From NCBI GenBank assembly GCA_039090855.1, contig CM076991.1, forward strand, positions 103,614,021 through 103,678,020: 64,000 nt of DNA, written 5' to 3'. The notes beneath the pieces were generated by a model. The model saw nothing but the letters and a program-made list of their open reading frames with translations. It made no database searches and was not told the DNA's origin. The position numbers and the translations under genes were made by a program. Origin of the DNA: Macrothele yani (lineage: Eukaryota; Arthropoda; Arachnida; Araneae; Macrothelidae). Shown in pieces: positions 1 through 9,721 of the stretch (position 1 is its first letter; the number at the start of each line of letters is the position of its first letter).

Positions 1-168
1 CCAGTTATTGGAATAAATTTTTGCTCTTTCAAGGTTACAAAGGAGAAAAACAGTTTCTTCATTCAATACATCTTTCTTGGAATTTGTGTTGTGATTTTTC
101 ACAGACAAACACATACATACAATTTGTGGTGGGCTAAGAACGGACCCCTCCCAATTGTAAACATGGAG
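1..168. other. Unassigned left edge
   Basis: No open frame, tRNA-like box or repeat was recognised here. It may be the missing 5' part of the Tigger-like relic that follows, but no matching peptide could be read. Confidence 0.4.
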
Positions 169-255
169 ATAAGGTCGATGTCAAGTCTGGGGGAAAATGA
201 CCACTTCAGAAATTGTAAAGTGGTCATTTCTCCTCAGACTTGACGACGACCTTAT
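169..255. repeat. 38 bp inverted repeat (hairpin or small foldback element)
   Basis: Arms at 169-206 and 218-255 are reverse complements at about 33 of 38 positions around an 11 bp loop. It lies 20 bp upstream of the readable transposase tail. It could be a small foldback MITE that interrupted the gene, or a snapback duplication formed during decay. No target duplication was found. Confidence 0.75.
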
Positions 256-274
256 TTCACCGTACTGAAAAGAA

Positions 275-714
275 GTGGTGAAAAAGATCTTTGCCTGTTT
301 GGATTTTAATGATAATGCTGCTGAGGCTGGTGACATTATTAAGCAAATATCAATACTTACTGCGGTTCACATGATGAATAAATCATGGAATGCTATTTCA
401 ACAGAAAGCTTAAAAAATTGTTTTCTTAAATGTAAATTTTTTGGTAGACGCTATTCTTGAAGAAGGGAATTTACCTCTTCTCCAGCCCGCACCTGAAGGA
501 ATGATGGAAGATTTCTAATTTCGTAAACTTTGACAATGACTTAGAAGTGTTTAGAGAGATATCTGATAGTGAAATCCTGCAAAATGAGATTATAGAAGAT
601 GATGATGATCATCATGTGGATACTGAAGTACCTTCTCATACGGAAGTGAATAATGCATGCAGAATTTTAAGACGCTTTTTGGAAAATAAGAATTATGTGG
701 ACTTCTCCATATAA
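275..714 (+). pseudogene. pogo/Tigger-like transposase, C-terminal relic
   Basis: Three successive frames carry one recognisable tail. 275-460 reads KKIFACLD...DIIKQ...KSWNAIS..SLKNCF, the end of the DDE domain of pogo/Tigger (CENP-B-like) transposases, where a Trp-containing helix precedes an NCF motif. 447-518 continues in another frame, and 526-714 in a third, with an acidic stretch (EIIEDDDDHH) and an ending ...ACRILRRFLENKNY typical of Tigger tails. The catalytic triad, the CENP-B-type DNA-binding domain and the 5' end are absent, so this is a dead fragment. The assignment is from motif memory; the family in general is secure, the exact clade is not. Confidence 0.65.
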
Positions 715-1165
715 ATTGGAAAATCAGGTAATACATTTATTATATTCCGAAAAAAACAATGTAAAATAAGTAAATATTTCGCCAAGCCATGACTGTTACA
801 CCTACATCACTGTACATATGTACTGTACTTATCATTTTGCACGCTATTATATGTACAGTACTGTACTGTATAAAATTTTAAGTCGCTATAAAGCAACATT
901 TTACTTAATTTTTACTCGTTCTTTAAACATTCTTTTCTTCACTACGTATTTACGTAGTTATACGTACTGTACTTGAGTTCGTATGTAAATGCATGAAAAT
1001 CCTTCTTATTGGAATATTTTCTTATGACAAATAGGCTCTTCCATTAAGCGGTTCGAATGTACAACAAAGTTTTAGCGATTTATATGTGCTGATATCTAAA
1101 TCTGAGAGTTTTTAAAAAATTGATGCAAATAGAGTGTGATGTCTATGTAAAATGGACAACAAAAC
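715..1165. other. AT-rich spacer with GTAC-type short repeats
   Basis: No gene seen. Around 815-975 there are many overlapping tgtac/gtact words, for example tgtacagtactgtactgt near 853. It is probably the 3' non-coding end of the Tigger-like element, but no terminal inverted repeat was confirmed. Confidence 0.4.
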
Positions 1166-1248
1166 GCGTGCCAGCCTAGTTCAACTGGTAGAATAGCCAC
1201 TCCGGAGTAGGTAGATGTGGTTTAGAATCCCATTGTGGGTAACGAAAG
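1166..1248 (+). repeat. Degenerate tRNA-derived SINE head, copy 1
   Basis: A tRNA-like order is visible: an A-box-like tagttcaactgg near 1177, then cactccggagtagg, then a B-box-like ggtttagaatccc near 1218. The ctccggagta core is shared with the SINE-A copies at 4849 and 5333, so this may be an older relative. The promoter is decayed and a functional tRNA is unlikely. The 1249-1479 stretch between this and copy 2 holds nothing recognisable. Confidence 0.5.
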
Positions 1249-1479
1249 TTTATATTTGGTGCAGGAACGATAAAAGATTTCCTGCCTGTGAGAATTGAAA
1301 ACATTGTGTGATGGTTCTTCCGCAGAACGTACGTAAATAATAAATAAATACCTCTGCAATGAAATAGTCGTCGAGTAATGTCAGATGACCAGAAATCTGC
1401 TGAGCGATTTCGCGTCCTCTCCTTTGTCTTGGGGGGAATGATGTGACGTAAAGCAAATAGAGAAGCAGCGAAAAACCTA

Positions 1480-1560
1480 CCGGCGTACATCAATTGGCAG
1501 AACAGTCACTCCATAATAGAAAAATGTGCGCCAGAATCCCATTATCGGCAAATAGAAAGT
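1480..1560 (+). repeat. Degenerate tRNA-derived SINE head, copy 2
   Basis: It repeats the plan of the copy at 1166: acatcaattggcagaa as A-box remnant, cactccata, then gccagaatcccatt as B-box remnant. Both copies lie in the same direction about 310 bp apart, so they are either a tandem dimer or one duplicated segment. Its end abuts the left side of Tc1-A. Confidence 0.45.
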
Positions 1561-1685
1561 TTAGATGTTTGTGAGTGACTTGACGTTCCAGTGGTGAACG
1601 AAATGATGATGTCGAACTGTTCTTAAGCAACAATGTACTGATTCTTTTGTCTGGCCGTTTGAGTATCTTTTCGCCAAATATGACA

Positions 1686-2916
1686 TACACTATATTGACA
1701 AAACTCACCGGACATCTAGGAGAGAAACACAACATAGCATTTATTGGCATACATTAGTACTGTGTTGGTCCACCTTTGACCTTAATGCATGCTCTGACCC
1801 TTCGAGACATGCTTTCGACAAGGTTTTGGAACACAGCGATAGTTATGCGCTTCCATTCAGTACATACGCCGCTAATTGTTGCTTAGTAGTATACCTCGTC
1901 TCCAAACTTCTTATGCTGAGCTCTAATTCATCCCATGGGGCTCTATGGGAATAAGATCAGAGCTCTGTGCTGGCCAGTCTACACAAGATATGGAATTATC
2001 GTCAAATCACGCACTAACAGTCCTTGCTTTATGGATCGGTGCATTATCCTCCTGGTACCAACAAGGCTCGGTTTCACAGTATTGCCACAGAGTCAGTAGG
2101 ACATAATTGTCTAGAATATCGAGGTAGACGTGCTGGTTAACAGGTTTGTCCACGATAAGCAATGGGCCGGGACCATACCACGAAAAATACCCCCACACGA
2201 GTACACTGCCAACTCCAAACTTGACCGTAGGAGCAGTACACTGTGGTAAATAGCGTTCCCCCGGCTGCTGCCATACCCGCACACGGCAATCAGACTGATG
2301 GATCGTGTATCTGGATTCATCAGTCCATAGGACCCGTTTCCCTTGATCTACGGTCCACGATAAATGTTCTTTACATCATGCTAAACGAGGAGTAGCATTC
2401 CGAGTCTAGATGAAAGGCTTATGAGCAGCCGCACGACCATGGTAACCCATAGAATGAAGTTATCTGCAAATGGTACGTGTGCATACCGAGGTTCCAGCAT
2501 TTTTACTCACCTGTACATTGAGGTCTTGTGCAGTACTCCGTCGGTTAGTTGTAACGACTTCCTGAGGCTTCGACGTCCTCTATCACTGATTTTCTTTGGT
2601 TTGCCGGCATGCTTTGCTGCTTCAAGCACGCCATATGTCTTCCAGTTATTAAGTACATCAAAAATAGTTGACTTGGGTATGTTTAAACGGCTCTCGGTTT
2701 CTTTTACGGACAACACACTAATATAACACCCAACAGTCTTTTCTTTCTCAAAATCAGTGCGCGACATTTTCACTCAACCTTACAGTGCGATATGATCGCG
2801 GTCAGCTACAGGTTTGTTTTTATATCATTTGCAGGTGAACCGCACATCTTAACAACTCAGCGGATCCGTTCATTTGCTTGTGAAGAGTGTCCTGTGACTT
2901 TTGTCAATACAGTGTA
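1686..2916 (-). mobile_element. Tc1-A: Tc1-like DNA transposon, about 1.23 kb
   Basis: The ends are matching inverted repeats of about 30 bp: left tacactatattgacaaaact from 1686, and right, read on the minus strand from 2916, tacactgtattgacaaaagt. The ends carry the TA dinucleotides expected of Tc1/mariner insertion. The length fits a standard Tc1 element. The transposase is encoded on the minus strand and is broken. Confidence 0.8.
1760..2773 (-). pseudogene. Tc1-A transposase pseudogene
   Basis: 2773-2507 encodes an N-terminal helix-turn-helix region beginning MSRTDFEKEK and containing SRLNIPKSTIFDVLNNWK. After frame changes, about 2345-2007 carries the first half of the DDE domain: TDESRYT (first catalytic Asp), then RVWQQPGERY, SVLVWGYFSW and QEDNAPIHKA (second catalytic Asp). 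About 1990-1760 holds the C-terminal WPAQSSDL remnant, but the last acidic position and frame are damaged. Two or more frameshifts make it inactive even though two catalytic residues survive. Confidence 0.8.
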
Positions 2917-3019
2917 CATCGAAGAGTCAAACATTATGACGAATGCATCTTTATTCAAATCGAAGCAATTGCAGCTAAACGTCGGCACGTGCGAAGGTTA
3001 TGAAACTATATAAATAACA

Positions 3020-3068
3020 CTGAAGAACAAGATTAACACTGTTAAACAGTGTTAATCTTGTTCTTCAG
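3020..3068. repeat. Perfect 49 bp palindrome
   Basis: Two 24 bp arms (3020-3043 and 3045-3068) are exact reverse complements with a single A between them. The right arm is native 5' leader of Tc1-B, because a close match precedes the start codon of the other Tc1-B copy near 16970. The left arm is therefore an inverted duplicate, replacing the true left end of the element. Confidence 0.9.
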
Positions 3069-3628
3069 ATAGGAAAGGAAGGGGAACTTAAGAGCGTTTG
3101 GCAAAGGCCAAATTGTAATAGCTAGACGACTAGGTCAAAGCATGTCCAAAACGGCAAGGCTTGTGGAGTGCTACTCACATTCAGATGTGTTTTTACAAGT
3201 TTCCAACTTACGAACCGCTGGACACTTGTTTGCTGACCACGGCTCGTCTCTGCTAGAAGCGAACGAAGACTGTACCGTATGATACGAGTCAACAAAGGGA
3301 CTGTCTGGCGAAACTCGCCGGTGATTTGAATGCTGGTGAAGGGACTAATGTGCCACAACACACAGTATATCGATCATTGCTGAATATAGGGCAGCTTAGC
3401 CGCAGGCCATTCCGAGTGCTCATTGAACTTGAATGATTCGAGCATGGTCGTTTGGTCATATAAATCCCGTTTCCCGTCGCAACATGTGGACGGCCTGGTA
3501 CGTGTGCGTCATTTACCTAGGGAAGTATTGGCACCACGATGTACAGTGGGATGAAAGGAGGAAGTGTAATGCTTTATGTAATGTTCTTCTGGGAAAACCT
3601 GGGGTCCAGTAATTCATGTGCAGAAACT

Positions 3629-4525
3629 TGCACTTGTTTGAAGTAGTTCTAGGAAGGGAGTGTCTAAACCCCAAGTCTAGAACTCCCCTTAGAAATTGGA
3701 AGCTACACTGATAAAAATTTTGTGGTAGGTTGCACCAAAAAGTGGTGCGCTACACTAGCTGCATCACTTTCAGAGAAAAGATACACCATCGTGTTTTGAA
3801 AACAAAATCCAACAATGTGGTACAACTTTTCACCACGTTAAAGCACAATGTTGCACGCAAGACTGCACCATGTTGTTGGGTTTATTTTGCACCACAGAAT
3901 GGTGTACCTTTCCTAAGAAAGCGTTGCAGCTGGTGTAGTTCCACTTTTTGGTGCAACCTACCAGAAAATATTTTTTAACAGTATATGAGATTTAAGTAAG
4001 TGAACTCAATAGGAAAGAGAAACAGAAATATTTAGTGACAGGGGAGAGAGTTGATCTTTAAAGCAAACTGCAGCACCAGTTCTGGTAGAAGGAGGAAAGC
4101 GAGCGGGAGACGGAACAGCTGCCACAGATGGACCACCCCAGTATACCACACCCCACTCAGCCTCCGAAGCCACCGGGGAGGAGTATAACTCACGAAAAGC
4201 ACATCCGGAAGCCGGAGCAGCAGTCAACGCTCACCGTCTAGCGCCAACCTGAAAAAGAGAACGGGATGGTGTTTTGTCTAACACCCGCCTAATGTTCACA
4301 CACTTACACTCCATCCGATACCGCCTCTCATCTGATCCAAGGCTTAGGGAACAAAGCTCAACAGTGCTGCCCTCCCGCATGTTACGGTCAGAACGTACAA
4401 TGATCGCTTCCTTAGTTCTGGGATACCTAAGGAATTCGCTGGATCGTAGTCAACCGCACGCCTAACAAATTCATTAGGGTGAGCCGCCGCTTTCCTAAAG
4501 AACTTCTTGGCGAGTCTGGTACGTC
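3629..4525. mobile_element. 897 bp insertion in Tc1-B with 8 bp direct repeat, family unknown
   Basis: It is flanked by cagaaact at 3621-3628 and 4526-4533, and Tc1-B sequence resumes exactly across it. No matching terminal inverted repeats were seen, so it is neither a plain hAT nor a MITE. Apart from the MITE at 3706-3983, its right part (4006-4525) has weak coding character on the minus strand, for example RTRLAKKFFRKAAAHPNEF, which I could not assign. Candidates are a truncated retroelement or a decayed DNA transposon. Confidence 0.55.
3706..3983. mobile_element. 278 bp MITE with about 85 bp terminal inverted repeats
   Basis: The left end cactgataaaaattttgtgg and the right end, read in reverse as tactgttaaaaaatatttt, extend into arms of about 85 bp that share ggtaggttgcaccaaaaagtgg. 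TA dinucleotides flank it at 3704-3705 and 3984-3985. There is no coding capacity. The TA target and the CACTG-type ends suggest mobilisation by a Tc1/mariner-type transposase. Confidence 0.8.
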
Positions 4526-4848
4526 CAGAAACTGTTGTGTCTACCATCTTCCTAATCATCATTGCACACCAGGCACATAATTTCATCGCAACAGTATTCC
4601 TGTCTAGTAACTACTTCTTTCAGCAGATAGTGCGCCATGCCACACTGCCCACCCGGATTGTGCTCGCGGAACATAAGGAAGACTTCTAGGCATCTTCTTG
4701 GCCTCCAGATTCCCCAGATATCAATCCAATCGAGCATCTGTTATTTGTGTTGGAACAGCAGATCCCTTTTGCGGTGGCTCAACCTCATAATTTACAAGAG
4801 TTAAAGGATCTGTTGGTAACGTGTGTGAAAACACAAGATGGTTCGTAG

Positions 4849-4960
4849 TCGCGCCCCCTCGCTCCGGAGTAAGTTGCTCTCCCAACTAAGCTACACGGAT
4901 GAAATGTAGCGCTGCGGATTTGTCGCCTTAACACGTGATTCACCCCTGTAGTACGTCATA
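4849..4960 (-). repeat. SINE-A fragment (tRNA-derived)
   Basis: On the minus strand it contains gtagcttagttgggagagc followed by actccggag, the 5' half of a tRNA-like promoter. The downstream body runs to gtagtacgt and is shared with the copies at 5333-5475 and 21835-21965. Its B-box half is damaged. It lies head to tail with a SINE-B. Confidence 0.65.
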
Positions 4961-5172
4961 TTGATTGGAGGTTTAACGACCACCATGAGCAACTCAGTGT
5001 GCTATAAGCAGTCGTGCGTCCCTAATTTAGGGCCACTAGTTCTAGGGAAGGGACAGAGCTAGTGACGTAAGACAAACACAACATCCATGCCTCACCGGGA
5101 TTCGAACCCGGACCTCTTTCGGACAAATTATTAGAAGCCATGGCTTAGACCACAGCGCCACCGGGGGCGGCT
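4961..5172 (-). repeat. SINE-B copy 1
   Basis: Read on the minus strand it starts gccgcccccggtggcgc and keeps an intact B box (gggttcgaatcc). The conserved body follows (catggatgttgtgtttgtc, ccctaaattagggac, gagttgctcatggtggtcg) and ends at cctccaat. The A-tail is lost. Box A (tggcgctgtggt) has one change from the family pattern. About 210 bp is full length for the family here. Confidence 0.85.
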
Positions 5173-5332
5173 CATGCAATTTCCCTCTTAACATTTTATT
5201 TTTCTGAGTCGAAGTAGGAATTTTTCATTAATTCCACACGGTGTACGAACAACCATCACACATTTTTCGAAGAACCCAAGGGCCAGTAGATCCATTTTTT
5301 ACGTTCGGGCGCCAATGTGAGAACTCGAGTTT

Positions 5333-5475
5333 GTCCGTGACGGGGATTGAACCCCCCCCCCCCCGCCACCTCTTACTCCGGAGTAAGTTGCTCTCCCAAC
5401 TAAGCTACACGGACGGAATGTACCGCTACATATTTGTCCTCTTGACACGTGATTAACTCTGTAGTACGTTACGCG
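5333..5475 (-). repeat. SINE-A copy with nearly complete tRNA-like head
   Basis: Positions 5414 to 5333 on the minus strand fold like a tRNA. The 7 bp acceptor stem gtccgtg/cacggac is perfect, the D arm is gcttagttgggagagc, and there is a T-arm with ttcaatcc. The anticodon stem cttac/gtaag closes a six-base loop rather than seven, and a run of twelve or more C/G bases disrupts the T stem, so it is a SINE promoter rather than a working tRNA. A body of about 60 bp follows, matching the copies at 4849 and 21835. Confidence 0.7.
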
Positions 5476-5516
5476 TGCTGGTACCAGATTAAACAAGACA
5501 CCTTTGGGAGTCTTGC

Positions 5517-5738
5517 AGCGCCTTCCCGGGGGCGTAGTGATCTAAGCGATGGCTTCTGACCATTCGTTCGAGGTGGGTTCGGGTTCGAAACTCGGTGACG
5601 CATTGATGTTGTGTTTGCCTAATGGCCCTGGCTCTTTCTCCCTTCCCTGGAACCAGTGGCCCTAAATTAGGGACAGGCGACTGTTTATATCCCACTGAGT
5701 TGCTCACAGTGGTCGCTAAACCTCCAATCAAAAAAAAA
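5517..5738 (+). repeat. SINE-B copy 2
   Basis: Full-length copy with box A remnant gcgtagtgatc, B-box-like gggttcgaaactc, the conserved body (cctaaattagggac near 5660) and a terminal caatcaaaaaaaa tail. The B box has two changes, so it is older than the copies at 42070 and 61529. Confidence 0.85.
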
Positions 5739-5841
5739 TCTTGTAGCTTCCTTACTCGCCGTGTAAGAACTGTTTTGGTGGCTCGTGGAGGGCCAACATC
5801 GTATTAGGCAGGTGGTCACAATGTTTTAGCTGTTTAATGTA

Positions 5842-6529
5842 CAAGGAGTGTTCAAATGAAAAGGTACGAAACGACACTGTGGGTATAAATGAAGACTTTA
5901 TTCAAAGTATACACCATAGGCCGTAGCACAACGATCCCATTGATTAACGAGCCGAAGGATTCCTTGTTCCCAGAACTCCTGTGGCCGTGACGAGACCCAT
6001 TCCTGCACAGCGTCCTTGAGTTCGTCGTCCGAGTGGAAGCGCTTCCCTTTCAGATGTTTTTTCAGGGGACCAAACACATTGAAATCGCAGGGCGACATGT
6101 CCGGGCTGTAGGGCGGATGGTCAAGCTGCTCCCACTAGAACTTGGCCAGTTCCGCGTGTGTGACCCTGGAGACGTGTAGACGCGTGTTATCATGGAGCAG
6201 AACCCCACCCTCCGCGATGAATAGCGGCCGGTTTAACACCTTCCGCTGTCAGAAATCGGATAACGCCTAGCTGCTCCTCAATCGTCGAATTTTGCAATGT
6301 GAACGCCATCCTGTCCTCACACGCACTGACGCGTCAATTGGACGGCGCTCTTTATAAGAGCCTCTGCTTTCTCCTGCGCATGCGGGCGCCCGCGCTTGCT
6401 CCGATCCACGCCGGCGACTCCAATCGCATCCCTAGATGTGTCGCTACGTTCTCCCATAGCGGCATAGGCAAATATGTTAACGGTTACGTTCTTATGACGT
6501 TTCGTACCTTTTCATTTGAACACCCCTAG
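5842..6529 (-). mobile_element. Deleted mariner (688 bp)
   Basis: Terminal inverted repeats of about 28 bp share gtgttcaaatgaaaaggtac at both ends. TA flanks lie at 5840-5841 and 6530-6531. At 688 bp it is about half the usual mariner length, because the N-terminal half of the gene is missing. The left TA is also the end of Tc1-B copy 1. Confidence 0.85.
5898..6280 (-). pseudogene. mariner transposase, C-terminal half
   Basis: On the minus strand it reads LLHDNTRLHVSRVTHAELAKF, one in-frame stop, then WEQLDHPPYSPDMSPCDF. This gives the second catalytic Asp (HDN) and the mariner signature YSPDxxPxD with the third Asp. It ends ...WDRCATAYGVYFE, a standard mariner terminus. The helix-turn-helix region and the first catalytic Asp are deleted. 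One stop plus the truncation make it dead. Confidence 0.8.
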
Positions 6530-6531
6530 TA

Positions 6532-8280
6532 TGTTAACGAAGTTCATTACGAACATTAGCAGAAGCACATAGCAAAGCTCGTAAACCTTTAATCTACACT
6601 ACAATTAAAACCCCATTCTCCACGTACTTTATTTCTAATAACTTTTAATACAAGATACGAGAATTTTTTCCCCATTAGCGCCCAAGTTGTACGCAGTTTT
6701 GTTAACACGAAGTACAATGTGATATCAGGATAATCGGAGAAAAGCTAATAAAGTCGAATTTACATATTCTCTCGATGGGAAAATAGCGTGTTGCATCTGC
6801 ATAATTCGGTTAACTTTTGAATATCTTCAACCAAATAAAAAGTAATATTTACCTTGCCTTTTTAAGCAGTTTTTCTTATATCCCTGGGTCCTATTCCTTC
6901 AGGTAGCTAGGCGCGACTTGCCATTTTTTTCTGTTTCAGTCTTTTTTACGATATTATTTGCCTTACGACGTAGCTCTTTTTTCTGCAAAATTTTTACATT
7001 TGTCCCCTACGTCGTCGTTAATATCTGTCAACTTACATCCATTAGTGTGTCTCAAACTGCATGCATTAAATGCTTCCAGGAATTTCCCTTAGAACATTAC
7101 TGCAGACTTTGAAAGATATGTGCGAACTGTTGTACTTTTCTTATCCCTTTTTTTTTTCGCTGCGGATCCCAGGAGGATGGAACGATGATTGCAGCACGAC
7201 TTTGATGCATCTGAATTTTTTATAACAAACTGAGGGAGCCAGTCTGTCTGCATCCCGCAAAAATATCTCATAGGGAAACACAAAAAGACCATATCAATAT
7301 GACACCGCAGTTTCTGTTGATTGTCTCGAAAGTGTTTCTCCATGAAACGGAGGAATAAAAGAAAAAAAAAGAAAGAAAGAAAAATAAGAAAGAAAAGGAA
7401 AAGAGAAGAGTTATCTTCCAAGTTCTTGTTTAATCATCAAAGTGAAGCTCCACGGACCACTTAGTGTAATCGACGCCGAGAAAGATAAGAAAGACTTTCC
7501 CGGGAAAACTCGGAAGACATTTATGGACTCAGAAAGATTGCTCTGATATCTGGGGAAGCGAGGAAAATGCTCCAGTATGGCGACGTGGTGAATCAGCAGC
7601 GGTGTTTTGGGGGCTAGGCTATCTTTGGGAGAACTCACGAAGAAGAATATGCAATAGATAAATTAGGAGGAGCCGAGATACGCATTCCTCTGATGACAGT
7701 AGTTTCACGACAATTTCGTCCAGAGTTTTGTTCTTGCAAAGACTTCAACATGTTGCGAGAATTGATTCCGTTGCGTTAGAATTATTGTAATTCTTTCAGG
7801 TTCTGCTCGGTTTTGTTCCGTTTCGTGACGCTGAAGTATGCGTGCACAAACGCACACACACCCTACTTCGTAACGTCAGGATGAGGAACAATCTTTTCAT
7901 AGCTTATTCTAACATAGTGCGGTTGTGTCCCATTCGCATTTCATTGATTTCAAGGGAAATCAGTTATTCATGAAAGTCATAAATGTACCACGAGTCAGAA
8001 TCACAAACACATAGGCACACAGATAAATATATAGACGCGTATATATACGCGGGATATTTTTTAACTCAAATCATTGTGAATTGATGGTTGAAAAAATATT
8101 TATTTTCGGTTATTTCGAATGCAATGAATTAAAAACGAATATACCATTACCGCAGGAGCTGCACTACCACTCACAATTTGAGACTTTTTTGCGGAATAAG
8201 AGTTTTCCTTTAAATCAAATAAAGTACAGTGTTATGACGTGTAAAGCACTAAATCAAATGATTTGTTCACAGAATAAGGT
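6532..8280. other. Intergenic DNA, no gene recognised
   Basis: About 1.75 kb with no transposase, RT or tRNA signature. A purine-rich tract (mostly A with G) runs at about 7355-7412. The apparent 110-residue frame at 7089-7421 is a low-complexity artefact of this tract. Confidence 0.5.
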
Positions 8281-8281
8281 C

Positions 8282-8326
<45 letters not shown>
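8282..8326. repeat. (TA)n microsatellite
   Basis: About 45 bp of near-pure TA, interrupted once by an extra A. It directly precedes the LINE-derived short element. Confidence 0.95.
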
Positions 8327-8328
<2 letters not shown>

Positions 8329-8337
8329 AATGCTATC

Positions 8338-8505
8338 TACACCCACTAACCCGCTTTCCCAGCGTGGTGACTTATGGCAAAACTAAATTTCTCCCAGATG
8401 ACTGCACAACTTACTCAGTTGAGGAGACATGTAAGAGACTGCTCAGACAAACTTAGGGAGACCTTCATCCAGCAATGGATTCGCTATTATCAATCCACTG
8501 GTGAT
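8338..8505 (+). mobile_element. Internally deleted RTE-LINE derivative
   Basis: 8338-8383 matches the 5' leader of the RTE LINE at 29311-32492 (ccactaacccgctttcccagcgtggtgac; the full element has caccaacccgc..ggccagcgtggtgag). 8420-8500 matches the very end of its RT frame (...RETFIQQWI, versus GETFVQQWI). The 3 kb in between is missing, so this short element joins LINE promoter and LINE 3' end. Such a structure could have been mobilised by the parent machinery. The copy is degenerate. Confidence 0.65.
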
Positions 8506-8531
8506 CAATACACCCTATTATATTATATATA

Positions 8532-9719
8532 CACAGTCGAGTCACATTATTGTGACCACCTCCTAATGACGTCAACAGCGAGTAGCCAATGAAAGACGGC
8601 ACGTGTCGTGAGCTGGCTTGGAGGGTACATAAGGTGTGCTGTAGGCATTCTGAAAACTTATAAAAGGTGCGATTTATCAGATTTGCAAAAAGGAATTATT
8701 ATCGGCTTTCGAGCCAAGTGTGGCAGTATTTCTGAAACAGCGCAGTTTGCGAACTGTTCGCGTGCTGCTGTGGTTAAAGTGTATCGTGATTGGAGAAATG
8801 GCACCATTGCGAATAAGCGACGTGCAAACTGCGGAGCACCACGTGCCATTGATGGAAGAAGTGGAAGTCGGCTTCGAAGATGCGTGAGGGCCGATCGACA
8901 CGCTACAGGGGAGCAACTCACTGGCCGAATGAACCAGGGGGCTACCAGAAATGTGTCTAAAACGACAGTTCAGCGAACCGTGCTGCGTATGGGGTTCCGA
9001 TGCAGACGCATGGTCACTGCACCTATGCTAACGAAGGTGCATCGGCCGACATGGTTTGCATTTACACAGCAGTATTGGAATTGGACCGCCATTAATTTGC
9101 AAAGGATTGCCTTCTCCGATGAATCACGTTTTCTGTTTCATCGAACTGATGGACGTTGGTGTATCAGGCGAGAAACATCGAAGAACAAAAACCCTTCAAT
9201 CACTGCTGGAAGAACACAAGCTGGTGGCGGAAGCATTGTAGTCTAGGGAAGGTTTTCGTGGCATTCCCTGGGTCCACTCATACCTGTGGAAGGCACTATA
9301 GATCGGATTCGTTATGAATCCATCCTTGCAGACCACGTACACCGATGCATGCTGATTGTCTTCCCTGGGGCGGATGGGATCTCCCAGCACGGCAATGCGA
9401 CGTGTCACAAAGCTAGAAATGTTCAAGACTAGTTGGAAGTGCACAATGAAGACTTCAAAGAACTTCCTTAGCCCCCCTCATTCCTTAGAATTGAGCATCT
9501 GTGGGACCACCTCGATCGTGTTGTTCGCTCTACGGATGCTCCGTCACGCACCCTCCAGCAGCTGTTAGATGCACTGCAGTCAGCATTGGCTCCACATGCC
9601 TGTGAACACCATCCAGCACCTTATTGAGTCACTCCCAGCCCGTCTAGCTGCTGTCCGCGCTGCACACGGCGGTTACTTTGGAAATTAGGTGGTGTTCACA
9701 ATAATTTGACTCGACCGGG
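8532..9719 (+). mobile_element. Tc1-C: Tc1-like transposon, 1.19 kb
   Basis: The left end is cacagtcgagtcacattatt and the right end, read in reverse, is cccggtcgagtcaaattatt. TA flanks lie at 8530-8531 and 9720-9721. The terminal repeats are about 30 bp. It is a full-length element with a single coding region on the plus strand. Confidence 0.9.
8608..9687 (+). pseudogene. Tc1-C transposase, full length but interrupted by stops
   Basis: Almost the whole gene lies in one frame. The helix-turn-helix region reads LSDLQKGIIIGFRAKCGSIS; the DDE domain starts IAFSDESRFLFHRTDG (first Asp intact). An amber stop at 9244-9246 replaces the Trp of the usual VVWG motif. The frame continues with GRFSWHSLGPLIPVEG and ISQHGNATCHKA, where the second catalytic Asp is Gly. 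Two more stops replace Trp codons before IEHLWDHLDR. A frameshift near 9596 precedes the tail ending GGYFGN. Three Trp-to-TAG changes and a lost catalytic residue show it is dead. Confidence 0.85.
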
Positions 9720-9721
9720 TA

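Larger units (their letters stand above)
3069..4848 (+). pseudogene. Tc1-B copy 1 transposase pseudogene
   Basis: The first part reads like LKAFGKGQIVIARRLGQS.SKTARLVEC, a Tc1 homeodomain-like helix-turn-helix. It is followed by decayed sequence to about 3628. After the insertion, 4534-4848 holds the late DDE region: a remnant of the QQDNAPCH motif near 4620, then WPPDSPDINPIEHLL near 4700. Frames change several times and the DES motif is lost. The reading was guided by comparison with the 16990 copy and Tc1-D. Confidence 0.65.
3069..5839 (+). mobile_element. Tc1-B copy 1: Tc1-like transposon with nested insertions
   Basis: Pieces of one Tc1-like element lie at 3069-3628, 4526-4848 and 5739-5839, collinear with the second Tc1-B copy at 16960-20080. 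The interruptions are an 897 bp insert (3629-4525), SINE-A and SINE-B copies (4849-5738) and the unassigned 5173-5332. The right terminal repeat contains aggtggtcacaatgttttagc and stops at a TA (5840-5841) that the next mariner also uses. The left terminal repeat is missing, and a palindrome sits there instead. Confidence 0.75.

Noticed and set aside
5333..5414. Functional tRNA gene
   Set aside because: Six-base anticodon loop, expanded C-run in the T arm and the same head in dispersed SINE copies.
7089..7421. 110-residue Phe-rich frame
   Set aside because: Half of it is a translated purine/pyrimidine tract; no domain or codon support.
8608..9687. Amber codon recoding (three Trp positions are TAG in Tc1-C, one in Tc1-G, one in Tc1-E)
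   Set aside because: Trp codons reach stop by a single G-to-A change, TGA also appears at Trp sites in Tc1-E, and catalytic residues are lost too. Ordinary decay explains it.
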